Shown: one piece after another, positions 1 through 8,943 of the stretch
Position numbering within the stretch: position 1 is the first letter of the stretch
Layout: each line of letters starts with the position of its first letter
Origin: Mesotaenium endlicherianum
Lineage: Eukaryota > Streptophyta > Zygnematophyceae > Zygnematales > Mesotaeniaceae
Assembly (NCBI GenBank): GCA_009602735.1
Contig: WELA01001462.1
Span: forward strand, 384,921-411,491
Reading direction: 5' to 3'
DNA length: 26,571 bases
Notes under the pieces: model-generated
Seen by the model: only the letters and a program-made list of their open reading frames with translations
Database searches by the model: none
Told to the model about the DNA's origin: nothing
Position numbers and translations under genes: made by a program

Positions 1-712
1 ACTTCAGGGAGGCAGCCTGCCACCATCGAGAAGCAACAGAAGACCCCTTGGAGGCAGCCTGCAAGAACCACAAAGAGGAAATAATGACATTAGACACTCT
101 TCTCTTCTTGCAGTTTCTGGACAGGATACTAAAACTGCTACTGGTCATAGGTCTCTGCATAATAAATTCTGAAAATTTACCTGGCTGTAGTCCATGAGTA
201 GCCGGTCATTTAGAGTCCAAGTTTGCTCAATTTGGAGCACTGGTGAGAGAGATATGATGCTCTAAGTAGAAGGGGGTCAGGCTGCTGGCATTGTTAGGGC
301 AGAATATGCCTTCTGACATTGTGCCTTCCCCTGAACTTGGAATGCTCTGAAACTCAAGACTCTGGTAGAACATCTTACAGCGCCCAGTTTGAGACTTAGT
401 TTGCAGAATTTGGAGAAGTATAGAAGGACTTATGATTTTCAGAAGTTTCTGCACAGATTTGGAGGAGTGCCTACTCTCTCAGCTCTCAACGACACTCCAG
501 AAATGAGAATGCTCTCAAATTTGGTGACCCGGTAGAGTTCTCCGACGCGGTCCGTCTGGCACTCGAATTTTCAGATTTGGAGCAGTTCTGTGGCCGCTAT
601 GAATTTTTGAATTCGTGGCAGATTCTGGGCCAACTTGTACAATTTTCTTTATCATTAAGGAGTAGGCTAGCCAATAAGGTCACACCACCTACGACCTTGC
701 CTAGTCTACCTT

Positions 713-825
713 ACATGTGTAGCACCTGACTTGGCGCCTTTGACTAGTCCTCTTCACATGTGTGGCATCTGACTTGAAACTGTTGACTAGTTTGCTCCAC
801 ATGTGTAAGACCTGACTTGACGCGC
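713..825. repeat. 43-bp tandem repeat, about 2.6 copies
   Basis: The motif ACATGTGT recurs at 713, 756 and 799, exactly 43 bp apart. Each copy is followed by a similar stretch reading roughly GCACCTGACTTG, and the first two also share a TTGACTAGT block. The array ends just before the purine tract of element A. Copies are diverged, so it is not a recent microsatellite expansion. Confidence 0.75.
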
Positions 826-846
826 CGAGACGTCGCTTTTTCTATC

Positions 847-856
847 GGGGGGGTGA
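847..856 (+). other. polypurine tract of element A
   Basis: A run of seven G followed by TGA directly abuts the TG that opens the LTR at 857. In LTR retrotransposons this position holds the polypurine tract that primes plus-strand DNA synthesis. It marks 857-1355 as the 3' LTR of a plus-strand element rather than a solo LTR. Confidence 0.6.
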
Positions 857-1355
857 TGTAGTGATTTGAGTTATTATATATTAGTTTGCATATATTTTAA
901 TGTTTTCAAATATATTTGGAGTAGTATTGTGTGGAGTCAAGTGTGAATAGGTACTCTAGTAACTTGGTTCATGTCCTTTGAACCTTCCAAGGCATTTTCG
1001 AAGTTAGAGGAAAGACCTAGAAGAACTCCATGTGGCAAAAGTCAAATGTGCCATTTTTAGGTCAAAAGGACATGTGTACATTATTCTAGAAAGAGGTGGC
1101 AAGTTTTGGGATGTGTTGGGTGCCAACACATCAACATACACCTTCCTAGAAATTACTTATGTAGCAAGTATATAAACAAGAGCTAGAACATAGAAAGACA
1201 TTGGAGAATCACTCTTGTACTTGCCAAAATCCAGAAATATATTAACTTTCAAGAAGCCATCTCTCTTTCAAGAAGCTACCACTTGTGTTCAAAGATCCTT
1301 GTCTTGAATAAAGTATTCTATTTTACTAAGTACTTTATCTATCTGTTTCACTACA
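857..1355 (+). repeat. 3' LTR of element A (499 bp)
   Basis: It starts TGTAGTGA and ends TCACTACA, a perfect 8-bp terminal inverted repeat. It has a TATA box (TATATAAA, 1169-1176) and a polyadenylation signal (AATAAA, 1307-1312) in the order expected for U3-R-U5. A purine tract precedes it. Its right end cuts into the C-terminal part of a minus-strand integrase, so CAAAT (1356-1360) would be the right copy of a 5-bp target duplication. The left copy lies outside the window. Two heat-shock-element-like dyads (GAACCTTC 980-987; TTCTAGAA 1084-1091) lie in U3. Confidence 0.85.
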
Positions 1356-1701
1356 CAAATAGGCGTGCACTTGGTACTCTCATGGTCGACAGCCCCGCCT
1401 CAGCGTAAACGACGCGCGTGAGAGGAGTGTGCGGATGTCGCCCATAGTTAAGGAAAAATGGAGTTTCCTTAACACTTTCCTGATAAGCATTATTAACTGC
1501 GAACTCTGCGACTGAAAGGAGGGTATCCCAGTCGTCTTGGCGAGGATTCACATAATGCATAAGGAACTGTTGCAGAACGCGATTCATTCGTTCTGTCTGA
1601 CCATCGGTCTGAGGATGGAAGCTAGTTGACATCTTAAATTTCGTGTCAAAATGCGAACAAACTTCCTGCCAGAAGTGGCTCGTAAATCTACTGTCACGAT
1701 C
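1356..1701 (-). pseudogene. Ty3/gypsy integrase core fragment (chromovirus)
   Basis: Minus-strand fragment of an integrase catalytic core, which inserts retrotransposon cDNA into host DNA. Reading from 1701 leftwards it opens at the second catalytic Asp (DRDSRF). It continues through the third catalytic residue in GQTERMNRVLQQF, where the Glu is intact, and on to the post-catalytic SVAEFAVNNAY and KETPFFLNYGRHPHTP segments. It is closely similar to the plus-strand integrase at 14332-14700 of element C, so both belong to one family. Similarity stops abruptly at 1701 (5' truncation) and at 1356, where LTR A interrupts it. About 115 codons remain without an internal stop. It is non-functional because the zinc-binding domain and first catalytic Asp are missing. 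Confidence 0.85.
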
Positions 1702-2070
1702 CCACACCCCTCCCGTACTCTCCCTAATCTCTAGCAATCCCGTGGGCATACCCGGCGGGATTGCCTATAGTACGTGACGGCCCAGTCACCCATGCCTAGG
1801 GATCCTACTTGGTACCAGCGCTGACCCAACAAGCTGGCAAACTTATGGGTCAACCTTCACACGTGTGGGCGGCACACCACGCGTGATGGAAAAGGGAGTG
1901 CGCGGGATTTGGGCAGAGCCTCACAGCTGCTCAATAGCAGAACCTCGTGAGCGGATCAAAGGTCCAAGTATTCACCCTAGTCGTGAGTGGGCTAAGCCGT
2001 CCTCTCCTACCACCCTAACCCGACTAACCACTAGATCTTGCCATCACCCTCCACCCTCAGGTTCTATCCC
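1702..2070. other. unassigned stretch between integrase fragment and element B
   Basis: No domain recognised. A plus-strand open frame (1865-2182) is proline- and serine-rich and partly overlaps the start of the recognisable B polyprotein in another frame, so it may be chance or a gag/linker remnant. TGGTACCAGCGC at 1810-1821 resembles the initiator-Met primer-binding consensus TGGTATCAGAGC at 10 of 12 positions, but no LTR is recognisable before it. Confidence 0.3.
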
Positions 2071-2073
2071 TAG

Positions 2074-3010
2074 ACCCCAGAAATATGCGACAGGCATGGG
2101 CATGACAGGATCCACGAAGATGAAGAACGGTTCCTACGATACCCGAACAAGAGGCGACTGCAATTTGACTCACAACAGGTGAAGCGCAGACTTCAGGAAA
2201 AGAGTAAGGGACCCAAAAGTAAGGCAACAAAGCCTAAGCTTTAGGAGGAACAGGCTGAGAAACCTGTTACTCCGCCACCTAGTAGTCAAGCTGAGAAGCC
2301 AGAGGGGAAGGAGGTGGGTGAGAAACCCCCACTTGGGCCTTAGGAATAGCAACTACTGGATGCCTTTGCTGGAGAGAAGCAGCCAATAACCAAGACGATT
2401 GCCATTGGAAAAATGGTCTCCTCCGAGCAAAGAGCACAAGTAGAAAGGTTGCTAAAGAAGCAATTTAAGGTGTTTGCTTTCACTAATGAAAAGATCGGCA
2501 GAACCACTGCCAATGTGTGCAAAATCACACAGACTACTGACAAACCTGTTCGACTAGGGCCACATAACCTCAGTCAGACAGAACGGGACTTTATGGAGAA
2601 AACTTGCCAAGAGCTGCAAAAGCTTGGGATGATTGAAAAATCAACCTCAGTACATGGGGCTCCCACAGTAGTAGTTGCAAAGAAAGTTGAGGATGGCAAT
2701 TACACTGCTACTCGCATGTGTGGCGACTACAGGAGGTTGAACCTCTATACAGAGCCAAACAGCTATGTGATGCCTACGCCGGAGCGAATCTTCTCTATTG
2801 CTACCACTGGAAAGGTGTTCAGCATTATTGATCTGCGCCAAGGCTTCAACCAGACGCCTGTGAAAACGGAAGATCGAGGTAAGACGACTTTCTGGGCTCT
2901 GAGGGAATTATAGCAGTGGACAACATTGCCATTTGGGTTGAAAAATGCCCCCGCTATTTTCCAAAGAACTATGGACAAGGTGCTGGAGGGACTTTGCAAA
3001 ACCATACATA
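2074..3010 (+). pseudogene. element B pol: linker and reverse transcriptase N-terminal half
   Basis: Reverse transcriptase copies element RNA into DNA. In one frame I read a charged linker (HEDEERFLRYPNKRRLQFDS), interrupted by stops near 2242, 2341 and 2347, and then an open run from 2413. RT motifs include RMCGDYRRLN, FSIIDLRQGFNQ (carrying the first catalytic Asp) and LPFGLKNAP. A stop at about 2911 and a frameshift between about 2975 and 3000 break it just before the YIDD box. A MARGIN-type start cannot be chosen because this was once internal to a polyprotein. Confidence 0.85.
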
Positions 3011-3840
3011 GATGATGTTGTGGTGTTTAGCGAGACGGTTGAGCAACACCTCGAGCACTTAGAAAAAGTGTTCCAGCGCCTGAAGAAATTCCAGATGACG
3101 CTGCATCCTGGAAAGTGCCTATTCTTTGAGGCACATGTGCCATCCTTAGGACACAAGATTGGAAACACTGCTATGTCCCCTCAAGCTATAAAGACTAAGG
3201 CTATTTACAGAATACCTGCACCTGCGAACGTAACCAAGCTAAAAGCCTTGTTAGGACTCAGGGGATGCTATCGCAAATTTGTGAAGGATTATAGCAAACT
3301 TGCTAAACCCTTGACAAAACTCCTGAAAAAGGATGTACTTTTTGTGTGGACGGAAGCCCAGGAGAAGGCCATGAACGAGCTAAAGGAAAGGCTGGTGACA
3401 GCCCCAGCCTTGCGCACGCCAGACTACACAAAGCCGTTCAACCTGCACACGAACTGGAGTTGTGTGGGGATTGGCGCAGTACTCACCCAAAAGCCCTAGA
3501 GAAGAGTACGTAATTGCCTACGTCTCACGCTCAATTAACGGAGCAGAGAGCAACTATTTATCCTACAAAGGAGAGTTGTTGGCAGTGGTTTGGGCTGTCG
3601 CACATTTCAGAGAGTATCTTTGAGGAAGACCTTTCACACTGATCACAGATCATTTGCCATTGATTTGGCTGATGAAAATGGAGACCTCACTGGTAAGTTA
3701 GCTCGCCGGGCCCGTAAGCTGCAGGAGTACCAGATGACGGTGGTGCACCGAGCAGGTGTGCTGAACATTGACGCCAACGGACTCAGCAGGATCTTGATCC
3801 ATCTTTCGACGACAGGATTGGGGCACGGGAGGACGAAGAC
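2945..3840 (+). pseudogene. element B pol: RT catalytic box, connection and RNase H
   Basis: The RT active site YIDD (3005-3016) is intact, followed by the LHPGKC and LGH motifs of the RT thumb side and the KLLKKDVLFVWT connection segment. RNase H, which removes template RNA, follows: GIGAVL, then a stop and frame change at about 3497, SYKGELLAVVWA (catalytic Glu), TLITDHLPLIWL (catalytic Asp) and finally VLNIDANGLSR. In the last motif the usual ADGLSR Asp is Asn (codon AAC, 3776-3778). At least three frame changes separate the pieces, so no functional protein can be made. Confidence 0.85.
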
Positions 3841-4084
3841 ATGAGTAGCCCAGCAGAGTTGGCAGCCAGTCTGGCCAAAATGGCTGGTATGGCAGAGCCA
3901 GGTGAAGCTGAGCTTCGACCCTTGTTCAACCCAAAGATCTAGAAGGATCAAGCTACTATGCATTGGCTGAGGACGGGAGTCAACCTAGAGGGTTTTCCTC
4001 CAAAAGAGAAAGACCAGGTGAACCATCGAGCCAAGAGGTTTTGCTGGAAACGCAACAACCGTCTCAAGATTGAAGAGAATGGTG

Positions 4085-4795
4085 AAGAAAAGTTGGTGCC
4101 AGACTCTGCCAAAAGGCGATCTCTCGTGCAAGATATGCATGAAAACACAGGCCACTATGGGGTCAAAAGACACACAGTCTTTTGGAGTTGTTTTTCTTGG
4201 GGAGGGGCATGAAGCAGCAGTGTAAGGACTGGTCAAAGCCTGTAAAAGTTGCGATCGCGTTAAGGCTGGATTTACTCAGCAACATCCACACCTGCGACCG
4301 CCGCCGATCAAGAGCCTAGGTTACCGCCGTAGCTGCGACCTCGCAGGTGAGCTACCGCTGTCAAAGCAAGGTAACAAGTATGTCATGGTCATGATTTAGC
4401 ACATTTCTAAGTGGGTAGAGATTGTTCCTCTGACTGTGAAGGAGAGTTTAGGGACCGCGGAAGTGCTCCTCAACAATGTCATTGTGCGTCATGGAGCTCT
4501 AGCAAAAGTGCTTATAGACCAAGGGTCTGAGTTCCAAGGGTCATTTCAGAAACTCTTGGACAAATGCTTCAGTGATCATCGCACTACGTCTAGAGATCAT
4601 CCACAAGCTGATGGTCTAGCCAAACGAATGGTGCAAAATATCAAGTCTGCCTTGCGCAAATACTGTCTGAAACATGACAAGCGCAATTGGGATCTGGCCC
4701 TGCTATGGGTGGTAATGGGGTACAGATTTAGCAAGCAGGCTGCGCTGGCAAACTATTCGCCATATCAGATTTTATTTGGCAAATTCCAGTAGTGC
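4085..4795 (+). pseudogene. element B integrase (zinc finger and catalytic core)
   Basis: The N-terminal zinc-binding HHCC domain is visible as HENTGHYGVKRH (4141-4176) and, after a frame change, KACKSCDR. The core follows: DLAGELP (first Asp, about 4338), a stop within the VMI-HISKWVEIVPL stretch (about 4396), then VLIDQGSEFQG (second Asp). The third catalytic residue should be Glu in an ADGLAERMVQ-type motif but is Lys (AAA, 4622-4624), one G-to-A change at a former CpG. The piece ends in PYQILFGKFQ and a stop. The same HxSKW stretch marks the site in element D where the piggyBac-like transposon landed. Confidence 0.85.
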
Positions 4796-5381
4796 CCAGC
4801 AGCATCAAACAAGAAATTGACCAAGTGAAAAACTTGGATAGTCTGGATGAGTTGTTAGAGGTCATGGTGTGACGCAAGGCGCTAATTGAACGCATGATGC
4901 CTGCTGCGGAGGACAATTTGAAAATTGCGCAGAAAAGAGATATGCAGCGTTACGCGAAGACACAAGATAGAAGCTACTGCCTGCAGATAACGCAGACTTT
5001 GTCTACAAGAAGCGACAAACCAAGACCACCATCGACACCAGCTCAGGTGCAGTAATTTTGCGTGTGAATCATGCATTTGATAATGGTGTGTTAGAGCTGG
5101 AAGGCTCTGACGGTAAAACCATAAGTGATCATGTGCAAAATTGCTCCCGGTGCCATATGGCAAATATTGATTCCACGGTCAAGTTTGTACCTGATGAATT
5201 AGTGCCAGCCACTCCGTGTGCCAGTTGCAAAGTATTGGATGATCAAGAAGCAATGGTAACTTGCGATAAGTGTGGAGCTCGATGGCACACTTTCTGCATT
5301 GGTGATGAAGAAATTACGGCAGGACGTTGGGAATGCCCAGATTGCCATCCTGAACCCCCTAGCCGCAAAGTTGGAAAATAG
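4796..5381 (+). pseudogene. element B integrase C-terminal region ending in a PHD finger
   Basis: Downstream of the core, a decayed helical stretch (MPAAEDNLKIAQKRDMQRYA, around 4893-4955) leads into an open frame, 5058-5381. This contains GVLELEGSDGKT and NCSRCHMANID and then a zinc finger at residues 54-96 of that frame (5217-5345). Its pattern is C-x2-C-x11-C-x2-C-x4-H-x2-C-x12-C-x2-C with a Trp two residues before the last Cys pair, which is the C4HC3 signature of a PHD finger. PHD fingers bind histone H3 tails, so a role in choosing chromatin for insertion, like the chromodomain of element C, is plausible but inferred. All eight zinc ligands are present. The frame stops 45 bp before the polypurine tract and LTR. 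Confidence 0.88.
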
Positions 5382-5429
5382 ACAACTTTTAGCAGAAAAG
5401 GCAAGGACGCCTCAGCTGAGAGGGAGGGA

Positions 5430-6432
5430 TGTAAGGGAAATGGAAAGATAGGAAACTTTTTGCAAACTTGCTATGTCCTGAAAAGGAGTGAGAATTTTGA
5501 GTGCAAAGGGAAAAACACCTTGTGACAATCCCTCCCTGCATATGCTCAAGTGCAGGAAGATCCTAAATGGGTCAACCATGGGCAAGTCCACACCAAAACA
5601 CGTGCCAGGCGAATTTTCCACGTGCGGAGACGCACCAACCGTTTGACCAAGGAAAGTCCACACGTGAGGAGGACCACCGACACATCAACCAAGTCGACAG
5701 CAAACATGCTGGAAAGCCACACACGTGCCAAGGGTTTGACGTTGTTAGGCACAACAGCTGTCGCGACTGCTATCCGTTTGACGGTGTCGCACGCGCAGCA
5801 CAAGTTACAGAAGGAGCAAGAAAGAGATGAGAAGGGCGCGAAGGAGAAAGAAGTTCCCGAGCCCACAGGAGAGCCAAGAAGACACGCTCCAGCCGACGCA
5901 CAAAGATTCTTTCTCTCAGTATATCATAGATAGGTTAAACTTATGGGGTTCCCAAAGAGGGATCTTGCTGGTCAAAAGTAGAGAACTTGCAAACTAGAAT
6001 CTGCTAGGATTTCTAGCGCAAAATTGAATCAAACACCACAAGCGTGCGAAAGCACATAAAATGGTGAGTGCTGTGTTGGTTTCTAAGTTCTCGGAAGTCT
6101 CTATTGTCAAATTGCTGATAGTACGAGCAGAGTTTAGTAGTGAAGCTCTCAGCGAAGAACTGAGTGAGCCTAGCCGGCAGTGTGAATTGCTAAGGCGCGG
6201 TGTCCGGCGAAGAGCTTTAAGCAGGCCAGCATAGATGCTATAGTTTCAAAGTTTTGTAAGCTGTGACTTTGTGAAAGTTAAGCGAAAGCCCTGGAGGGCG
6301 ATTTTCTGTGAAGTTGGTATTGTGTGTGTTAATCTGCTTAAACTTGATTTTTGCAAACTACAAATTTGTTCACCTGGTTAAACCTCTAACTTGGGCGAAA
6401 ACATATTTGGAAGGAAGGCACTTCTGTTCTAG
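5430..6432 (+). repeat. LTR of element B (copy 1)
   Basis: It begins TGTAAGGG directly after a purine tract (5418-5429). The first 345 bp recur at 6433-6778, which confirms the start. The right end is taken as the base before the second copy begins, but no clean terminal inverted repeat is visible there and a CA at 6419-6420 is an alternative end. Four CACGTG palindromes lie in its 5' part (5599, 5619, 5661, 5722). Confidence 0.7.
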
Positions 6433-6778
6433 TGTAAGGGAAAAGGAAATATAGAAAACTTTTTGCAAAGTTGCTAAGTCCTGAAAAGGAGTGAGAAGAG
6501 ATTTTGAGTGCAAAGGGAGAAGCACCTTGTGACAATCCCTCCATGCATATGCTCAAGTGCAGGAAGACTAGAAATGGGTCAATCATAGGCAGGTCCACAC
6601 CAACACACGTGCCAAAGGCGACCGACCAGGGAAATTTCCCACGTGCGGAGACGCACCGACCGGTTGACCAAGGAAAGCCCACACGTGAGGAGGACCACCG
6701 ACACATCAACCATGTCGACAGTACACGTGCTAGAAAGCCACACACGTGCCAAGGGTTTGACGCTATTAGGCACAACAA
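6433..6778 (+). repeat. truncated second LTR copy of element B family
   Basis: It starts with the same TGTAAGGG and follows copy 1 with roughly 85-90% identity by eye until GGCACAACA at about 6778. After that the sequences are unrelated. It carries five CACGTG palindromes (6606, 6640, 6682, 6724, 6743), one more than copy 1. It lies head to tail with copy 1 without an internal region. Confidence 0.8.
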
Positions 6779-7640
6779 CCCTAAAATAATAGGCGTTACT
6801 TCGTTAAGAATTGTACGTACGGCACATGTACCTCTAGTCACAACAGCAATGAGTTTTCAGATGTGGATTGCCAATAATCTTGGTCAAGGATAACTTGTCA
6901 AAATAATCCTCATCTCATAAGTGAAGAAGCTTAGTAAAAACAACGCGAAAGTGGGACTTGCACACGCCATCCTATGTCAGGTCTCCAAAAATGGCGTGAA
7001 ACGTTCTTTATACAAGATCTGAGCTGACAAGTCATTTTCTAGTTTTGCTTAAATTTCCACAACAATCAACTAGGTGTAGAAATCAACAACAAATGCACAA
7101 AATATTTTCTCGGCTTTGCCTCTTTACCGCTTTCCTTCATTTTTTTAAAAGCTAGTTGACGATAATTTGATTCTTTGCCTTGCCATCTTAGTTGTCAAAA
7201 TTGTAGACGTAGAGACAAGTTGAATTGTGGCTGAAATATAGGGACCAATATGACCTTGTGATTTAAAGTTGTTTGAATTCTTGATTGCATTTGTGAGCAA
7301 AAAACGTACAATGTGTTCAAAATTCAATAACATAGATAACTAACATGTACATTGTTAGAAGCATAGAAAAAGCGATCCTTTGTAAAATATATGCATTGGT
7401 TAGAAAAGGTGATATGTTGGATGAGTGTCGCTTTGAGATATGTTTTCACGCCATACTTGCCACATAATAATAATGATGAGTAGGATGGCATGTACAAGTG
7501 TTACTTTTAATTTATTTGATAGGTACTAGCTTTCTTTTTGAAACGTTCAAGTCCATTTTGACTATTTACCCTTTACTTTACATTAAGGTTGACGTGACAG
7601 TGTATGACACGCTCTTTCTTGCGTATTTTTTAAGACAGTC
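6779..7640. other. AT-rich stretch, no gene recognised
   Basis: Both strands lack convincing coding sequence, LTR ends or repeats. Base composition is clearly more AT-rich than the GC-rich D sequence that begins at about 7641. It could be host intergenic DNA or a decayed element. Confidence 0.5.
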
Positions 7641-7652
7641 CACGACCACCAC

Positions 7653-8943
7653 GTGCACGATGTGAAGTACCAATCAGGCACAGGCCCGGACCAGGTTGGG
7701 CGCACGTTCAGCCGGGACCTGTTTTGCACCTCTGCGACGACAGCCCCGCCACGCTCGTTGCACAAGCCACAGCCCGCAACTAATCTCGCCTGCTACGCCC
7801 ACACACTGCCACTTGGCATTTCAACAGCTGCCAGCGCATCCCGCGAGCGCACGCTCGTGGCAGTGGAGGGTTGGCCAGTGATTGAGCACAACCGCGACGG
7901 GCCAAACCAAGGTCGCCGCACCGAGAAGGCACTGAGGCTGTCTCGCTCCTTCCGCGTGCTGGAGACGCCAACGGCGCCAGTCGCCTTTGTCTCGCACGCG
8001 CTTGTCTTGCCGATGAAGTCGGTGTAGCTCAGCGCCGAGGTCATCTCGCTGGCACTGCACCGCATGCCGACAGTTTCCTTTGCCAACCTAGGTGTCACAC
8101 TAGAGACGATAAGGCAGGGCGTCCAGCTGCTGCTTGTGCCTTGCGATGCTAGTCTGCGCAACGCCTCCGGCAAGCCAACGTCCAATGCCGCCACCATAGT
8201 GCTCTCTGCACCTGCGCGGCCTGCGCATAAGTGCAGGTTGATCTCCAGTCCCAACGTTGCTTTTCTAGATAATGCGCAGGGCGTCGTCCTTGTCAACACG
8301 CAACCTTTGCAGCGCATCATGTTAAACACTGGCGCGCAGCCACTCCTCGTCAACCTCCCCTACTTTCGTCAGCTGGGTCTCTCTTTGGCCGACCTGGAGG
8401 ATGCGCCCACGCGGATCAACACCGCAGCTGGCGCCTCTGAGTGCTTGAATGGGTGCACGCGACTGGCGCTCCGCATCACCTTCCGACCACGAACAGCAAA
8501 CGAGACAACCTTTCATTGGCACGCTCACGCTGGACGGAGCGTGTTCACTATCGGTTAAAGTGGCGCACGGGGGGCGGTCGCATTACCTCTTTGCTGCTCA
8601 ATATCGTGGACCGGCGCCCACCAGCGGCCGCCCTCTATGGCTTCATTGCGATGGGCGACAATCCTAGGGTGGTGAAGAGCACCAAGGGCGTGTCAGAGGA
8701 TGACAATGTCTCCATTGGTGCCGGCCTACTCAAGCACCAGGACGAAGAGCCACGGCTGTCCAGTGCAGAGTTCCATCTCACGCCAGCTGAGCACGCTGCC
8801 ATCATACACAAGCAGCATGTAGAGTCCGTACGCCTTCGCGCAGCCAACGCAGCCATGGCACACAGCTTGCTGTAGCCACACATGCCACTTCTGCCACAGC
8901 CACTGCCGCTGCCACTATCACAGACGTAGCCCGCACACCCGCA
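7653..8943 (+). pseudogene. element D retropepsin-like protease region
   Basis: GC-rich coding remnant. An open run (8064-8558) contains QRIMLNTGAQPLLVNLPYFR followed by LGLSLADLEDAPTRINTAAG. This fits a retropepsin flap-and-active-site arrangement in which the usual DTGA is NTGA (AAC at 8325-8327). The frame then shifts and continues at 8545-8875 with KWRTGGGRITSLLLNI and ends in AANAAMAHSLL and a stop. Retropepsins cut Gag-Pol polyproteins, and the Asp-to-Asn change would abolish catalysis. Upstream, 7653-8027 is open and basic/proline-rich but not identifiable. The region ends at the left edge of element C. The family assignment is from motif shape only. Confidence 0.65.

Larger units (their letters stand above)
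1..856 (+). other. 3' internal non-coding part of LTR element A
   Basis: No convincing reading frame was found on either strand. The stretch lies immediately upstream of a complete LTR (857-1355) and ends in a purine-rich run, so I infer it is the 3' untranslated internal region of a plus-strand LTR retrotransposon whose body lies to the left of the window. It contains a direct repeat of GGAGGCAGCCTGC (8-20 and 50-62), several loose copies of ATTTGGAG between about 229 and 580, and a 43-bp tandem repeat described separately. Superfamily (copia or gypsy) cannot be told because no coding domain is present. Confidence 0.55.
2071..6432 (+). mobile_element. element B: decayed gypsy-type LTR retrotransposon with PHD finger
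   Basis: A plus-strand pol remnant (2074-5381) is followed by a purine tract (GAGAGGGAGGGA, 5418-5429) and a TGTAAGGG-type LTR (5430 to about 6432). Pol domain order is RT, RNase H, integrase zinc finger, integrase core, PHD finger, as in Ty3/gypsy elements. No 5' LTR, gag or protease is seen, so the left part is lost or too decayed. RT resembles that of element D more than that of element C (DLRQGFNQ versus DLAQGYHQ), so B and D seem to belong to one broad group and C to another. Confidence 0.8.

Noticed and set aside
5550..5933. Open frames on both strands across the element B LTR (also 6386-6893)
   Set aside because: They coincide with the repeated LTR segment and have no domain. Openness on both strands reflects base composition.
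7793..8353. 186-codon open frame on the minus strand
   Set aside because: It lies opposite the protease-like frame of element D in GC-rich DNA. Its translation shows no domain, while the plus strand has the NTGAQP motif and downstream continuity.
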